Positions 36,092-44,675 of a DNA stretch of 64,000 nucleotides are shown piece after piece. The notes under the pieces were generated by a model. It was not told the DNA's origin, made no database searches, and saw only the letters and a list, made by a program, of their open reading frames with translations. This stretch comes from Candidatus Zhuqueibacterota bacterium (GTDB taxonomy: Bacteria > Zhuqueibacterota > Zhuqueibacteria > Zhuqueibacterales > Zhuqueibacteraceae), in contig JAKEEU010000389.1 of the NCBI GenBank assembly GCA_022616415.1, positions 1-64,000 on the forward strand, written 5' to 3'. The position numbers and the translations under genes were made by a program. The first letter of the stretch is position 1; each line of letters starts with the position of its first letter.

Positions 36092-38629
36092 CTAGAACCA
36101 GTTCAAATTCAAGCCGAACGCTGCTTGCATATTATGCGTTGTCGACTGGCCAAAGAGACCAAAGGCAGCAAGGTCCCTGGCCTCAAGTTGAAAGCCAAAG
36201 CGCTCCGAAAAGAGGAAACATAGGCCTCCACCGAGGCTAGCGGTCGGCGCTTGATCTTTGTTCGAAAAACCGCTGAAGCGCATGTAACCGCCCCCGATTG
36301 AAAGGAACGGTCTGAACCGATCTTGAATGCCAAGCCAGTATTTGAAGTCCAAGCCGGCAACAACCAAATTGCCTTGCTCGCTTGTGCTGTTCTTCAACTT
36401 TCCAAAATCGGCGGAGACCCCGAGACTCCACCGACTGGAAAGATTTCTGCTGAAGCTTACGCCGCCGATCAAAGGGTCATCAAAGGGCAAATCTTTGTCG
36501 AGAAAAATTTTTTGGCCACTTGCCGCAGCACCCCAAGCCGGGATGTACACTACTTGCCGAACGGGAAAAAGCTTGTCCTGAAAACGAACATAAACTTTGG
36601 GCTTGCGAAATGTTTTTTCATAAAGAATCTCCTGTGAGTAAGTTCCGTCGAGATGGTCAACTATTGCATTTCGCATAGTGCCACGTGACGAATCTGGCAA
36701 AACTTGAATCGCATTTGCCAAGCCTGGTAAGGGTATGTTTCCGAAGCGGTCCTTGGGCACGATAATAACTTGCGCTCGTTTTTTGGCGCCGAAATTCGGA
36801 AGCGGCTTGAATTTGATGATTGAATCTTTCCAATTGTTTTGCACACCAACCTCGACGAATTTGTGCAGCAAATACTCGCGTTCCACTGGCAGGCTGTCAG
36901 GCGTTGTTCCCTTGACTCGATAAAGTACTTCATAAAGTCCGGGCACTACTAACGTGTGAATTTGGTTATTGAAGATACCGTCGCCGTTGGCTCCATCACC
37001 GTGCTGGCCATCGTCATAAAGCGGTACCGCGATTGTGCTCGTGCTAAATTTCTCTACAAAAGTTTTGTTTTTGATGTTGTGCAAGTAGATGATCTTGCGG
37101 TCGAACAGTGAGAGATCACTTGCCCAAGGTAGGAGTGAGCCATCGGGCGCGCGCAAGCCGTCGTTGAGCAGAATCATTTCCGCCGGGCTCAGCTTCTGGC
37201 TGGCACTCCAATTGCCCAGCCAATTTTGTGGCGCGGCGTAAGAAGCCGTCACGGTCAAATTTTTGAGCGTCGTGTTTTGCAGATTTAACGTGACGGAGCC
37301 TTGCAAAACGTCGCCGGTAACGGGCAAATCGTCGCGCAAGCCGTAATCTTCGGTAATCAGTGATTTCGTATACAGACTGTAGAGATAATAGACTATGCCG
37401 GCATTGCTTGCCGGCGCACTGAGCTCGAGTTTCCACTGTCCTTGGTTTTGTGCGATGAATCTTTTCTTGATGATCACTGCTACCGAGCCGGGCTCCCGGC
37501 CCAAATAATAATTATCAGGCAGATCCTGCGACTCCTCAGTGATTGCTGGTGCGTTGGGCGGAGTGATTCTGAAAGATATTCTTGCGTTTGCGGTGGTGTC
37601 GGACCCATGCAAAGTAAAAATCAAGCTGGTGTCCAAATTGGTCACTCGAAAGGGGATTTCCATCCGTTGTCCTGGAGAAAGCGAGTCAACGGGATCGGCC
37701 ACCGCTGTGTAACCAAAAGTCAAAACAAACGATGCTTCCAGCGCCTTGATCAATCCGAGATAACTGGCATCAGTTGACAGGAAGGTTTGGAACGGGGTGC
37801 CGCCTCCCCAAGTACCAGAGGTGAAAGGACCGGGAGCATAACCGAAAAAGTTGCCAGCACTACAGCCGCTCGCGCCACAAGTGCCTTGACGGAGCAAAGC
37901 GATGCGCTGTAACAATCCGAAATAGTCATTGGCCGTGTAAAGCCCTATACCAATGGCATTGACGCCGACGTGCCGACAAACGATGTTATCATTAGTACGG
38001 GAGATTTCGGTGTTGACCGTGGTGACATCCAGCCCATCGGTCGGCTTGCCATCGGCGATCAGAAGAATCATCTTGCTTAGCGTGTTATTGCTGGCGCACG
38101 TAGGATTGAGAGCCGTGCTGGATACCATGAGAGCATTCTTCATCGGCGTACCGAATGCGCTGCAATCGATATCCAGGTTTGTGGTGAAAAAATCCACGAT
38201 CTCATTGGCACGAACTCCATTTGTAAACGGATTAAGGCCGCTGCCACCCGCCGACAATAGGGATTGCACTGTCGCTGTCCCTGCCACCCCGCCTGCCGGC
38301 GGCTTTGGAAAGCGAATGGCATAAACGTTGCCAAAATCAGAGGAATTGGCATTGAACAACGCTTCTAATAGTGATCCACTCACACGGATGAGAGCTTCTC
38401 GTGCGATTCTATATCTGGTGTCAGGGTCTTGATCGCCTCCGGCAGTCAAAGGCAGCAAATCAGTCGCACAGTTTCCATCCATAGTTGGATTAGCCGGATC
38501 AGGAATCATTCGATAACGCATACTGCCCGAGGTGTCAAGGCAAATAACCAAGTCCCGTTGCGCCAGAATGTCAGTGAATGTAGCCAGTGTGCCTAGTAGA
38601 ATAACGGCAAAGTTCAAAATGCGCTTCAT
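36092..38629 (-). CDS. VWA-domain protein with C-terminal outer-membrane barrel
   Basis: An 845-residue exported protein. After the signal peptide (ILNFAVILLGTLATFTDILA) comes a von Willebrand A domain with an intact MIDAS (LDTSGSM near residue 35, SKMILLIADGKPTDG near 185). It has inserted Cys residues (CSAF, PTCAS, GTCGASGCSAG) that may form disulfides. The centre has several Ig-like beta modules. The last 150 residues look like an eight-stranded OmpA/OmpW-type barrel (GVSFSRNLSSRWSLGVSADF, RPFLSIGGGYMRFSGF, HNMQAAFGLNLNWF) with a C-terminal aromatic. The VWA part would thus be anchored in the outer membrane by its own barrel. It lies between the trypsin-like gene and the propeller gene. 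Confidence 0.78.
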   Translation of the reverse strand: MKRILNFAVILLGTLATFTDILAQRDLVICLDTSGSMRYRMIPDPANPTMDGNCATDLLPLTAGGDQDPDTRYRIAREALIRVSGSLLEALFNANSSDFGNVYAIRFPKPPAGGVAGTATVQSLLSAGGSGLNPFTNGVRANEIVDFFTTNLDIDCSAFGTPMKNALMVSSTALNPTCASNNTLSKMILLIADGKPTDGLDVTTVNTEISRTNDNIVCRHVGVNAIGIGLYTANDYFGLLQRIALLRQGTCGASGCSAGNFFGYAPGPFTSGTWGGGTPFQTFLSTDASYLGLIKALEASFVLTFGYTAVADPVDSLSPGQRMEIPFRVTNLDTSLIFTLHGSDTTANARISFRITPPNAPAITEESQDLPDNYYLGREPGSVAVIIKKRFIAQNQGQWKLELSAPASNAGIVYYLYSLYTKSLITEDYGLRDDLPVTGDVLQGSVTLNLQNTTLKNLTVTASYAAPQNWLGNWSASQKLSPAEMILLNDGLRAPDGSLLPWASDLSLFDRKIIYLHNIKNKTFVEKFSTSTIAVPLYDDGQHGDGANGDGIFNNQIHTLVVPGLYEVLYRVKGTTPDSLPVEREYLLHKFVEVGVQNNWKDSIIKFKPLPNFGAKKRAQVIIVPKDRFGNIPLPGLANAIQVLPDSSRGTMRNAIVDHLDGTYSQEILYEKTFRKPKVYVRFQDKLFPVRQVVYIPAWGAAASGQKIFLDKDLPFDDPLIGGVSFSRNLSSRWSLGVSADFGKLKNSTSEQGNLVVAGLDFKYWLGIQDRFRPFLSIGGGYMRFSGFSNKDQAPTASLGGGLCFLFSERFGFQLEARDLAAFGLFGQSTTHNMQAAFGLNLNWF

Positions 38630-38667
38630 GATTTTGTGCTCCCATGGGTTAATTCTTATGTGCAGGA

Positions 38668-39579
38668 TTATTTGATCTCCGTCGGCGAAGGCGGCTCGCC
38701 GAAAATTGGATTTGAAGGCTTAACAATAAAATAGACTACCGTCGCCATCGTTGCTAATTCCGGAATAACAAAAATAGGATCCTTGATCAAGTGTTGAGTC
38801 CAAGGAACATATTTCTCTCTGTTCCAAACCTTCGTCAATTCCATTTTTTTGCCGATGCTCAACAGCCAACCATCAACCACCGATAGCACCAAGTTCATAC
38901 GCCGAGAATAACTCTCGTCATCGCTCATTGCAATGTTTATTCCGATCATGCGGCCGTGTTTGTCGATCAACGGACCGCCGGAATAGCCCTCTTCAACTTT
39001 CGCAGTGGAAACGAAAAAGTTCGTGCTATCTTCCAAGCGTTTAATTTGGCCAGCCTGCAAGTTGAGTTGATTCGATTTGTCGAAGAAACCCGCTGCGGCA
39101 ATCACTTGCGGCGGCTTCACGCCGTCGCTGCGGTTATACTTGATCACCTCCGTATGCCGTACCCGCCGTATGGTGACGAGCAAAGCCAGATCATTGGCGC
39201 GATCGATGAACGTCGTCAAAACGCCGGCCGCCACGAACACCGAATCCAAACCGATCTTAACTTTCACATCTTTATAGAAGTCCAATCTAATCGCCGGATC
39301 GGTTTCATCAAAGTTGCTTGCTACCACGTGACAGGCCGTCAAAATTAGAGCCTGGTTTGCCGGAGTTATTCCCACTACGGTGCCGCTGCCATATCGTTGG
39401 CCGCGATTCGCAGTGATCTTGACCACAACCGGAGCGACTTTGTCGTAAATCTTACGAGGCATCTCCGGCAAGGCTTTGACTTGGGTAGTGGGTTCTCGCG
39501 ATTGCGCCCAACTCACGGCGGCTGCCGCCATGAGCACATTCAACGCCATCGCAATCCACAGACAGAATTTTCTTATCAT
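38668..39579 (-). CDS. Exported trypsin-like serine protease
   Basis: A 303-residue protein with a signal peptide (FCLWIAMALNVLMAAAAVSWA). The chymotrypsin-fold catalytic triad is complete: His 84 in LTACHVV, Asp 130 in ANDLALL and Ser 200 in EGYSGGPL. There is no PDZ domain, unlike DegP/HtrA. Near the C-terminus a hydrophobic stretch (FVIPELATMATVVYFIV) may be a membrane anchor, with a Pro-rich tail. It is the first gene of the minus-strand group leading to VWA, propeller, secreted and CHAT proteins. The promoter should lie in 39580-39750, which is AT-rich. Confidence 0.85.
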   Translation of the reverse strand: MIRKFCLWIAMALNVLMAAAAVSWAQSREPTTQVKALPEMPRKIYDKVAPVVVKITANRGQRYGSGTVVGITPANQALILTACHVVASNFDETDPAIRLDFYKDVKVKIGLDSVFVAAGVLTTFIDRANDLALLVTIRRVRHTEVIKYNRSDGVKPPQVIAAAGFFDKSNQLNLQAGQIKRLEDSTNFFVSTAKVEEGYSGGPLIDKHGRMIGINIAMSDDESYSRRMNLVLSVVDGWLLSIGKKMELTKVWNREKYVPWTQHLIKDPIFVIPELATMATVVYFIVKPSNPIFGEPPSPTEIK

Positions 39580-40117
39580 TAAGTAACCAAATTAAAAAAT
39601 GACGAGCTAGCCGAAAACACAGCATATAATCGGTGTTTTATACCGATGTTTGCCAAATACTTTCACCAAAATACTCTCAATAAATAAAGACACCAAAATA
39701 ACGGATTTTTCACCCACTTTATTATAAAAATATCGGATTTAGTTGAAATGGCAGGAATAGGCGTCAATGTAATTTGGCCTATAGTCAATCCACCCCTAAC
39801 TGGCTGTGAATATGCGAGATGGAGATTGCAATGGGCAGTGCCGAAGAAGTTACTTGCAAACCCTGATTTATCAAGTGGTATTTGCCATGGAAGAAATCAG
39901 GGACTGTCAGGGATGATGAGAAAATATACGTAAGTCATTAGAAATTGTCAAGCTTTATTTTAAAACCAACGGATTCACCGGTTTTACCTTACTTAATTTT
40001 GAACATAAAAAAGTCAACCCTGACAGTGACCGTAGCATTTTTCAATGAAGGACGTTCTTCGGAAGTGGTTCTGCTCATTAACTGAATGGCGGCCTTCAAA
40101 CAATTTTTAAATTTCTC
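39580..40117. other. Divergent intergenic region between protease group and suf island
   Basis: About 540 bases with no convincing gene. It is AT-rich near the protease side. An inverted repeat ATCGGT/ACCGAT lies near 39632-39650, and a long-range inverted repeat ACTGTCAGGG (39903-39912) / CCCTGACAGT (40018-40027). A 61-codon frame at 39748-39933 has no recognisable product and no ribosome site, so it is not called. Confidence 0.4.
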
Positions 40118-40175
40118 TTGACAAGAGCGGAGCATTTTCGTATCTTAAAGTCGGACTAAAAGAGTCGGATTTAAG
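40118..40175 (+). promoter_or_regulatory. Promoter and Rrf2-type operator of the suf island
   Basis: TTGACA (40118-40123), 17 bases, TATCTT (40141-40146) is a near-consensus sigma-70 promoter. Just downstream lies TTAAAGTCGGACT-AAAAG-AGTCGGATTTAA, an imperfect palindrome that also contains two AGTCGGA direct repeats 14 bp apart. Its place on the start site and the Rrf2 gene beginning at 40186 suggest an autoregulated Fe-S-responsive operator. Confidence 0.65.
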
Positions 40176-40185
40176 AAGAAAACGT

Positions 40186-40596
40186 ATGCTGCGATTATCT
40201 CGCAAGGCCGAGTACGGCATTATCGCTCTGAAGTACATGTTGAGCCGCCCTGCCGGCCAAACGTGCAGCGCCCGCGAAATTGCGGAGCGCTACAATATTC
40301 CGGTCGAGTTAATGGCCAAAGTGTTGCAAAAATTGGCCAAAGACGGCATGCTGCAAAGTGCACAGGGCGTTTACGGCGGCTATGGGTTGGCTCTGCCGCC
40401 CGCGCGAATCAGCGTTGCCGACATCGTGGAGAGTATCGACGGCCCGATTGGAATTGTTGAGTGTGTCACGAGTGAAGAAGAGTGTAAATGCGTTCAATAT
40501 ACGACTGGCGTTTGCAATATCAGCGATCCGTTCGTGCGCATTCAAGGAAAATTCAAAAATTTTCTCAGCGGCATTTCTTTGGTTGATCTGAATTGA
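40186..40596 (+). CDS. Rrf2 family regulator, SufR/IscR-like
   Basis: A 136-residue winged-helix regulator that opens LRLSRKAEYGIIALKYML, typical of Rrf2 proteins. The recognition helix region is PVELMAKVLQKLAKDGML with the wing GVYGGYGLA. The C-terminal half carries Cys 93, 100, 102 and 110 (ECVTSEEECKCV and GVCN), enough for a [2Fe-2S] or [4Fe-4S] cluster as in IscR and SufR. It heads the suf island and lies right after a strong promoter with a palindromic operator, so it probably represses the operon when Fe-S clusters are sufficient. Confidence 0.85.
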   Translation: MLRLSRKAEYGIIALKYMLSRPAGQTCSAREIAERYNIPVELMAKVLQKLAKDGMLQSAQGVYGGYGLALPPARISVADIVESIDGPIGIVECVTSEEECKCVQYTTGVCNISDPFVRIQGKFKNFLSGISLVDLN

Positions 40597-40646
40597 CAAA
40601 CCCCGATTTTTTTGACTCGTTAAAAACTTTATCCAGGAGATTTCAC

Positions 40647-40970
40647 ATGGTTACGATCACTCCAAAAGCAGCGGCAGAAATTCAGAAGATCATCGCGCAA
40701 GAGAACAGCGGCGATTTGGCGCTGCGCGTCGGCGTGCAAGGCGGCGGTTGCTCGGGTTTGAGCTACTTTCTCACGTTGGACAAAGACCCGCGACCGGATG
40801 ACAAAGTCTTGGAAGCGAGCGGCGTGAAAGTGTTATTGGATTCGAAGAGCGCGCTTTATTTGGAAGGCACGGAGATCGATTTCACCGACGGTTTGCAAGG
40901 CTCCGGCTTCACCTTTAGAAACCCGAACGCGGTTCGCACCTGCGGCTGCGGTAATTCGTTCCAGGCGTAA
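40647..40970 (+). CDS. A-type iron-sulfur carrier protein (IscA/SufA/ErpA family)
   Basis: A 107-residue protein; ATG 40647 follows CAGGAGA. The three conserved cysteines of A-type carriers are present: Cys 35 in GGGCSGLSY and Cys 99 and 101 in RTCGCGNSF. The HesB-like fold carries an Fe-S cluster from the scaffold to target proteins. The length is normal. It is the second gene of the suf island, 50 bases after the Rrf2 gene. Confidence 0.92.
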   Translation: MVTITPKAAAEIQKIIAQENSGDLALRVGVQGGGCSGLSYFLTLDKDPRPDDKVLEASGVKVLLDSKSALYLEGTEIDFTDGLQGSGFTFRNPNAVRTCGCGNSFQA

Positions 40971-41083
40971 GTAGTCTTGCCCCCCTTGTGGGGCACTTTT
41001 GCAAAACCGAATGTAACAACTCTGACCGCTGCTCATCCCGCTCAAGGCGGGAGGCAGGGACTACTACGACAGGGAAGCACAAT

Positions 41084-41521
41084 ATGACTACAACCAACGG
41101 ACGGTATCGCCATAGCAAACAGCGCGCCCGCATTCTCGATCTTTTGCACCACACCAAAAGCCATCCGACCGCGATCATGATTTTCGAGGAATTGCGGCGT
41201 GAAATCCCGTCGCTGAGCTTGGGCAACGTTTATCGCAATTTGAATATTCTCGTTGAGCAGGGTTTGATCCGCGAGCTGAAAATGGGCAGCACATACGATC
41301 GCTATGATGGCACGGTGTCGCCGCACTATCATTTTATTTGCGAACGCTGCGGCGAGATTTCCGATCTCGACATGCCGCACAACGAGGCGCTCAACGACAA
41401 AGTTCGCGCCTTGACCAACGGGCAGGTGAATTATCATCGCCTGGAATTTTACGGTTCTTGCGCAAGATGTTTACCGATACAACAAGAACATGCTTCACAT
41501 AGAGGAGCAAAGTTAATCTGA
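41084..41521 (+). CDS. Fur family regulator, PerR-like
   Basis: About 145 residues. ATG 41084 was chosen because the upstream in-frame segment has no family match. The N-terminal wHTH ([37 protein letters not shown]) is followed by the metal site [23 protein letters not shown]. Asp 75, His 81, His 83 and Asp 94 are placed as in PerR, and two CxxC pairs (Cys 86/89 and 126/129) form the structural zinc site. It probably senses peroxide or iron. The stop overlaps the sufB start (TGATG), so it is cotranscribed with the suf genes, linking cluster building to oxidative stress. Confidence 0.85.
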   Translation: MTTTNGRYRHSKQRARILDLLHHTKSHPTAIMIFEELRREIPSLSLGNVYRNLNILVEQGLIRELKMGSTYDRYDGTVSPHYHFICERCGEISDLDMPHNEALNDKVRALTNGQVNYHRLEFYGSCARCLPIQQEHASHRGAKLI

Positions 41522-42966
41522 TGAGTACCGAACTATTGACAATCGAACGGCTCACGAAAAGCGAGTACAAATACGGCTTCACCACCGACATCGCCACCGA
41601 TGTCGCTCCCAAAGGCTTGAATGAAAATATCATTCGTTTGATCTCTTCAAAAAAGCACGAGCCGGAGTTTATGCTGGAATGGCGGCTGAAGGCCTTTCGT
41701 TATTGGCAGAAAATGACGGAGCCGAAATGGCCGAACGTGCATTATCCGCCGATCGATTATCAGAACACGATTTATTACGCGGCGCCGAAATCCAGCAAAA
41801 AGCTCGAGAGCCTGGATGAAGTGGATCCCAAGCTGCGCGCGACTTTTGAAAAATTGGGCATTTCACTGGATGAGCAAAAGCGCCTTTCCGGCGTGGCGGT
41901 TGATGCGGTGATGGATAGTGTTTCAGTTGCCACCACTTTTAAAAAGGAACTGGCGCAACTCGGCATCATCTTTTGTTCCTTTTCAGACGCCGTGCAAAAT
42001 CATCCGGAGTTGGTGCGAAAGTATCTCGGTTCCGTGGTGCCGTATACGGATAATTTTTTTGCCACGTTGAATTCGGCGGTTTTTAGCGATGGCTCGTTTT
42101 GCTACATTCCCAAAGGCGTGCGTTGTCCGATGGAGTTGTCGACTTATTTTCGGATCAATACCGCGAATACCGGCCAATTCGAGCGCACGTTGATCGTCGC
42201 GGAAGAGGGCAGTTATGTGAGCTATTTGGAAGGATGCACCGCGCCGATGCGTGACGAGAACCAACTGCACGCCGCGGTGGTGGAGCTGGTGGCGCATAAA
42301 AATGCCCAGATCAAATACTCCACCGTGCAGAATTGGTATCCCGGTGATATCGACGGCAAAGGCGGAATTTATAACTTCGTGACCAAGCGCGGCATTTGCC
42401 TGGAAGAAAATGCCAAGATTTCGTGGACGCAAGTCGAAACCGGTTCGTCGATCACCTGGAAATATCCCGGCGTCATTTTGAAGGGCGACAATTCCGTCGG
42501 TGAATTTTATTCGGTGGCGGTGACCAACAATCGCCAACAGGCGGATACCGGAACGAAGATGATTCATCTGGGCAAAAATACCAGGAGCACCATCGTTTCA
42601 AAAGGCATATCGGCAGGCCGGGGCAACAACTCTTATCGCGGCCTGGTCAAAGTCAGCCCCAAAGCGGACGGCGCGAGAAATTTTTCCCAATGCGATTCCC
42701 TGTTGATCGGCGATAAATGCGGCGCGCATACTTTTCCTTATTTGGAAGTCGCCAATAAGACGGCAAAAATCGAGCACGAAGCGACGACTTCCAAAATCGG
42801 GGAAGATCAATTGTTTTATTGCAAACAGCGAGGCATCTCTACCGAAGACGCGATCGGACTGATCGTCAATGGTTACTGCAAAGAAGTCTTCCGCGAATTG
42901 CCAATGGAGTTTGCGGTCGAAGCGCAGAAATTGTTGGCGATAAGCCTCGAAGGCAGCGTCGGGTAG
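41521..42966 (+). CDS. sufB: Fe-S cluster assembly protein SufB
   Basis: A 481-residue scaffold protein. It contains the standard SufB phrases: [54 protein letters not shown], then the right-handed helix core [13 protein letters not shown] and [18 protein letters not shown], ending with [20 protein letters not shown]. With SufC and SufD it forms the SufBC2D complex that builds [4Fe-4S] clusters. GAGGAG precedes the start, which overlaps the previous stop by one base. sufC follows after a 359-base gap. Confidence 0.96.
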   Translation: MSTELLTIERLTKSEYKYGFTTDIATDVAPKGLNENIIRLISSKKHEPEFMLEWRLKAFRYWQKMTEPKWPNVHYPPIDYQNTIYYAAPKSSKKLESLDEVDPKLRATFEKLGISLDEQKRLSGVAVDAVMDSVSVATTFKKELAQLGIIFCSFSDAVQNHPELVRKYLGSVVPYTDNFFATLNSAVFSDGSFCYIPKGVRCPMELSTYFRINTANTGQFERTLIVAEEGSYVSYLEGCTAPMRDENQLHAAVVELVAHKNAQIKYSTVQNWYPGDIDGKGGIYNFVTKRGICLEENAKISWTQVETGSSITWKYPGVILKGDNSVGEFYSVAVTNNRQQADTGTKMIHLGKNTRSTIVSKGISAGRGNNSYRGLVKVSPKADGARNFSQCDSLLIGDKCGAHTFPYLEVANKTAKIEHEATTSKIGEDQLFYCKQRGISTEDAIGLIVNGYCKEVFRELPMEFAVEAQKLLAISLEGSVG

Positions 42967-43325
42967 AAACGCGTCGGGTTGCAACTTATTTTGCAGCCAT
43001 TCAAGTATATTGAAAGGCAAAACTATTAAGAGCAAAACGATTAACAGCTTTTTTAATCGTCTTGCGTAGCGCGGGCTGGCCGCAACCAAACTGCACCACA
43101 AAGGCACAAAGGCCACAAAGAAAAACCTTTGTGAACTTTGTGCCTTTGTGGTGTAAAAAATCTTTGCGGTTATGATAGTTTTTTCAGGGTAATACTATAA
43201 TCATCTTGCCGTTATAATGATGCTTTAATAGTTTTGCCCCAAATGGTTTTGCCTTGGTTTTTTCATTTTCGACAGCACTCCCTAAATAGTTACCTTATTT
43301 TGCCATGAAATGAGAAAGTGAAGAT
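42967..43325. other. Intergenic region between sufB and sufC with repeats
   Basis: No gene is supported in these 359 bases. They hold the CACCACAAAGGCACAAAG hairpin (43094-43153, listed) and a smaller stem ACGATTAA/TTAATCGT near 43038-43061. Parts of the rest (GGCAAAACTATTAA, AATCATCTTGCC) resemble the hairpin sequence after sufD at 46650-46695, which suggests dispersed repeat copies that have accumulated inside the operon. Confidence 0.45.
43094..43153. repeat. Long perfect hairpin, CACAAAGG repeat
   Basis: Arms CACCACAAAGGCACAAAG (43094-43111) and the exact complement (43136-43153) form an 18-bp stem, with a second inner stem CACAAAG/CTTTGTG (43114-43133). Such CACAAAG-rich palindromes are dispersed intergenic repeats in many environmental genomes. 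In a sufB-sufC transcript it could act as an attenuator or an mRNA-stabilising stem. Confidence 0.6.
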
Positions 43326-44090
43326 ATGTTAGAAATCAGAGGATTGGAAGTATCCGTCGCAGGCCAAAAGATTCTTCGCGGCGTCGATCTAAAAGTTAAA
43401 GCCGGCGAAGTTCACGCGATTATGGGGCCGAACGGCTCCGGAAAAAGCACGCTGGCCAATGTGCTCGCCGGCAGGGAAGGATATGAGGTCGACGCCGGCG
43501 AAATTATTTATGAAGGCAAAAACCTTTTAGAAATGGCGCCCGAAGATCGCGCGAGAGAAGGCGTCTTCATGGCCTTTCAATATCCCGTCGAGATTCCCGG
43601 GGTGAGCATTGCCAACTTTCTCAAGGCCGCCTTTAATGCGGTCCGCGAGCATCGCGGCCAGGAAAAGATGGATACGATGGAATTTCTCACGCTGATGAAA
43701 GAGAAGATGCGCTTCGTCGGCATGGATGAAAAGCTGTTGAGCCGCGCGGTCAACGCGGGCTTTTCCGGCGGCGAAAAGAAAAGAAATGAGATTTTTCAAA
43801 TGGCCTTGCTGTCACCGAAGTTGGCGATTCTGGATGAAACCGATTCCGGCCTCGATATTGACGCCTTGCGGATCGTTGCCAATGGCGTGAATAAGTTGAG
43901 CAGCAAAGACAATGCGGTTATCGTCGTTACGCACTATCAACGCTTATTGAATCATATTGTTCCGGATTACGTCCACGTTTTAGTTAATGGAAAAATCGTT
44001 GAATCCGGCGACAAAGAATTGGCGTTAAAGCTGGAAGAGCACGGCTACGATTGGGTGAAAGATGAGTTCGCGGCGCGGGCCGCAGCGTGA
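43326..44090 (+). CDS. sufC: Fe-S cluster assembly ATPase SufC
   Basis: A 254-residue ABC-type ATPase. Walker A is GPNGSGKSTL, the signature is FSGGEKKRNEIFQ and Walker B is LAILDETDSGLDID; the H-loop follows in VVTHYQRLL. SufC hydrolyses ATP within SufBC2D to open the scaffold for cluster building. The length and all motifs are normal. The next suf gene, sufD, is displaced by 1.2 kb of inserted small genes. Confidence 0.96.
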   Translation: MLEIRGLEVSVAGQKILRGVDLKVKAGEVHAIMGPNGSGKSTLANVLAGREGYEVDAGEIIYEGKNLLEMAPEDRAREGVFMAFQYPVEIPGVSIANFLKAAFNAVREHRGQEKMDTMEFLTLMKEKMRFVGMDEKLLSRAVNAGFSGGEKKRNEIFQMALLSPKLAILDETDSGLDIDALRIVANGVNKLSSKDNAVIVVTHYQRLLNHIVPDYVHVLVNGKIVESGDKELALKLEEHGYDWVKDEFAARAAA

Positions 44091-44106
44091 TTTTAAGGAA
44101 CGCGCG

Positions 44107-44187
44107 ATGAGTTTTTGCATTAATTGTGGCAAAGAATTTGAGCCAAATCAACAATATTGCACTAACTGTGACACAAGTAGGGATTAA
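44107..44187 (+). CDS. Truncated zinc-ribbon mini-protein
   Basis: A 26-codon frame encodes two CxxC knuckles (FCINCGKEF and QYCTNCDTS), the zinc-ribbon motif that usually sits at the N-terminus of longer proteins. The frame then stops at TAA 44185-44187, just before the DUF4258 remnant. It is either a tiny zinc protein or, more likely, the surviving start of a longer gene cut by the insertion between sufC and sufD. Confidence 0.4.
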   Translation: MSFCINCGKEFEPNQQYCTNCDTSRD

Positions 44188-44191
44188 CTTG

Positions 44192-44395
44192 ATGACGATG
44201 TCACTAATCGATGTTCAAGATAAAATACAAAAAGGCGAATATCGCTTATCCGATCATGCCATCAAAAGAATGATTCAAAAGTCAATTGAGCGATATGAAG
44301 TGTGTTTTTTGTGGAAGCAAAGTCGAATCTCGAAATGTAACTTTCGTTTACGATTACGACGGCGACTATTTTTTCATCGAGAACGTGCCTGCTGA
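44192..44395 (+). pseudogene. Truncated DUF4258-type toxin gene
   Basis: From ATG 44192 the frame encodes SLIDVQDKIQKGEYRLSDHA then IKRMIQKSIER, the N-terminus of DUF4258 proteins. These are RelE-like toxins usually encoded just before a YgiT-type zinc-finger antitoxin. After residue 33 the sequence changes to out-of-frame YgiT-gene DNA, so the catalytic half of the toxin is missing. The deletion has joined the toxin start directly to the antitoxin start. Confidence 0.6.
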
Positions 44396-44537
44396 GGTCT
44401 GTGAGCAATGCGGTGAGAAAACTTATTCACCGACAGTTACGGATGAATTGATTCGTCTTGCCAAAAAGAAGATCAAACCAGCTAAAACAGTTCAAGTGCC
44501 TGTGTTTGATTACGCCCTTCAGGGTGTGGCGGTTTAA
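44295..44537 (+). CDS. YgiT-type zinc-finger (MqsA-like) protein
   Basis: An 80-residue protein that starts MKCVFCGSKVESRNVTF and continues IENVPAEVCEQCGEKTYSP, giving two CxxC pairs that bind zinc in the N-terminal domain of MqsA-type antitoxins. It lacks the C-terminal HTH of full MqsA, as is usual for the short partner of DUF4258 toxins. The toxin gene before it is truncated, so this is now an orphan antitoxin. TTG starts further upstream are less likely than ATG 44295. Confidence 0.78.
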   Translation: MKCVFCGSKVESRNVTFVYDYDGDYFFIENVPAEVCEQCGEKTYSPTVTDELIRLAKKKIKPAKTVQVPVFDYALQGVAV

Positions 44538-44675
44538 TACAGACAGAAATTCGTGGTGAATGGCAACACTGCGAGTTTATCACACTCAAATTCGCGCCAA
44601 AGTGAGTTGTCTTATGCAACACGTGATTGAGTTGTCGCTCACTACATAGTTTGGAATTCATTTTTGGGTAAAAGA

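Noticed and set aside
39748-39933. 61-codon frame in the divergent intergenic region
   Set aside because: No ribosome site, no recognisable product, and it overlaps repeat-like DNA.
43094-43153. CRISPR-like array suggested by CACAAAG repeats
   Set aside because: The repeats are arms of one nested hairpin, with no regular spacers and no cas genes nearby.
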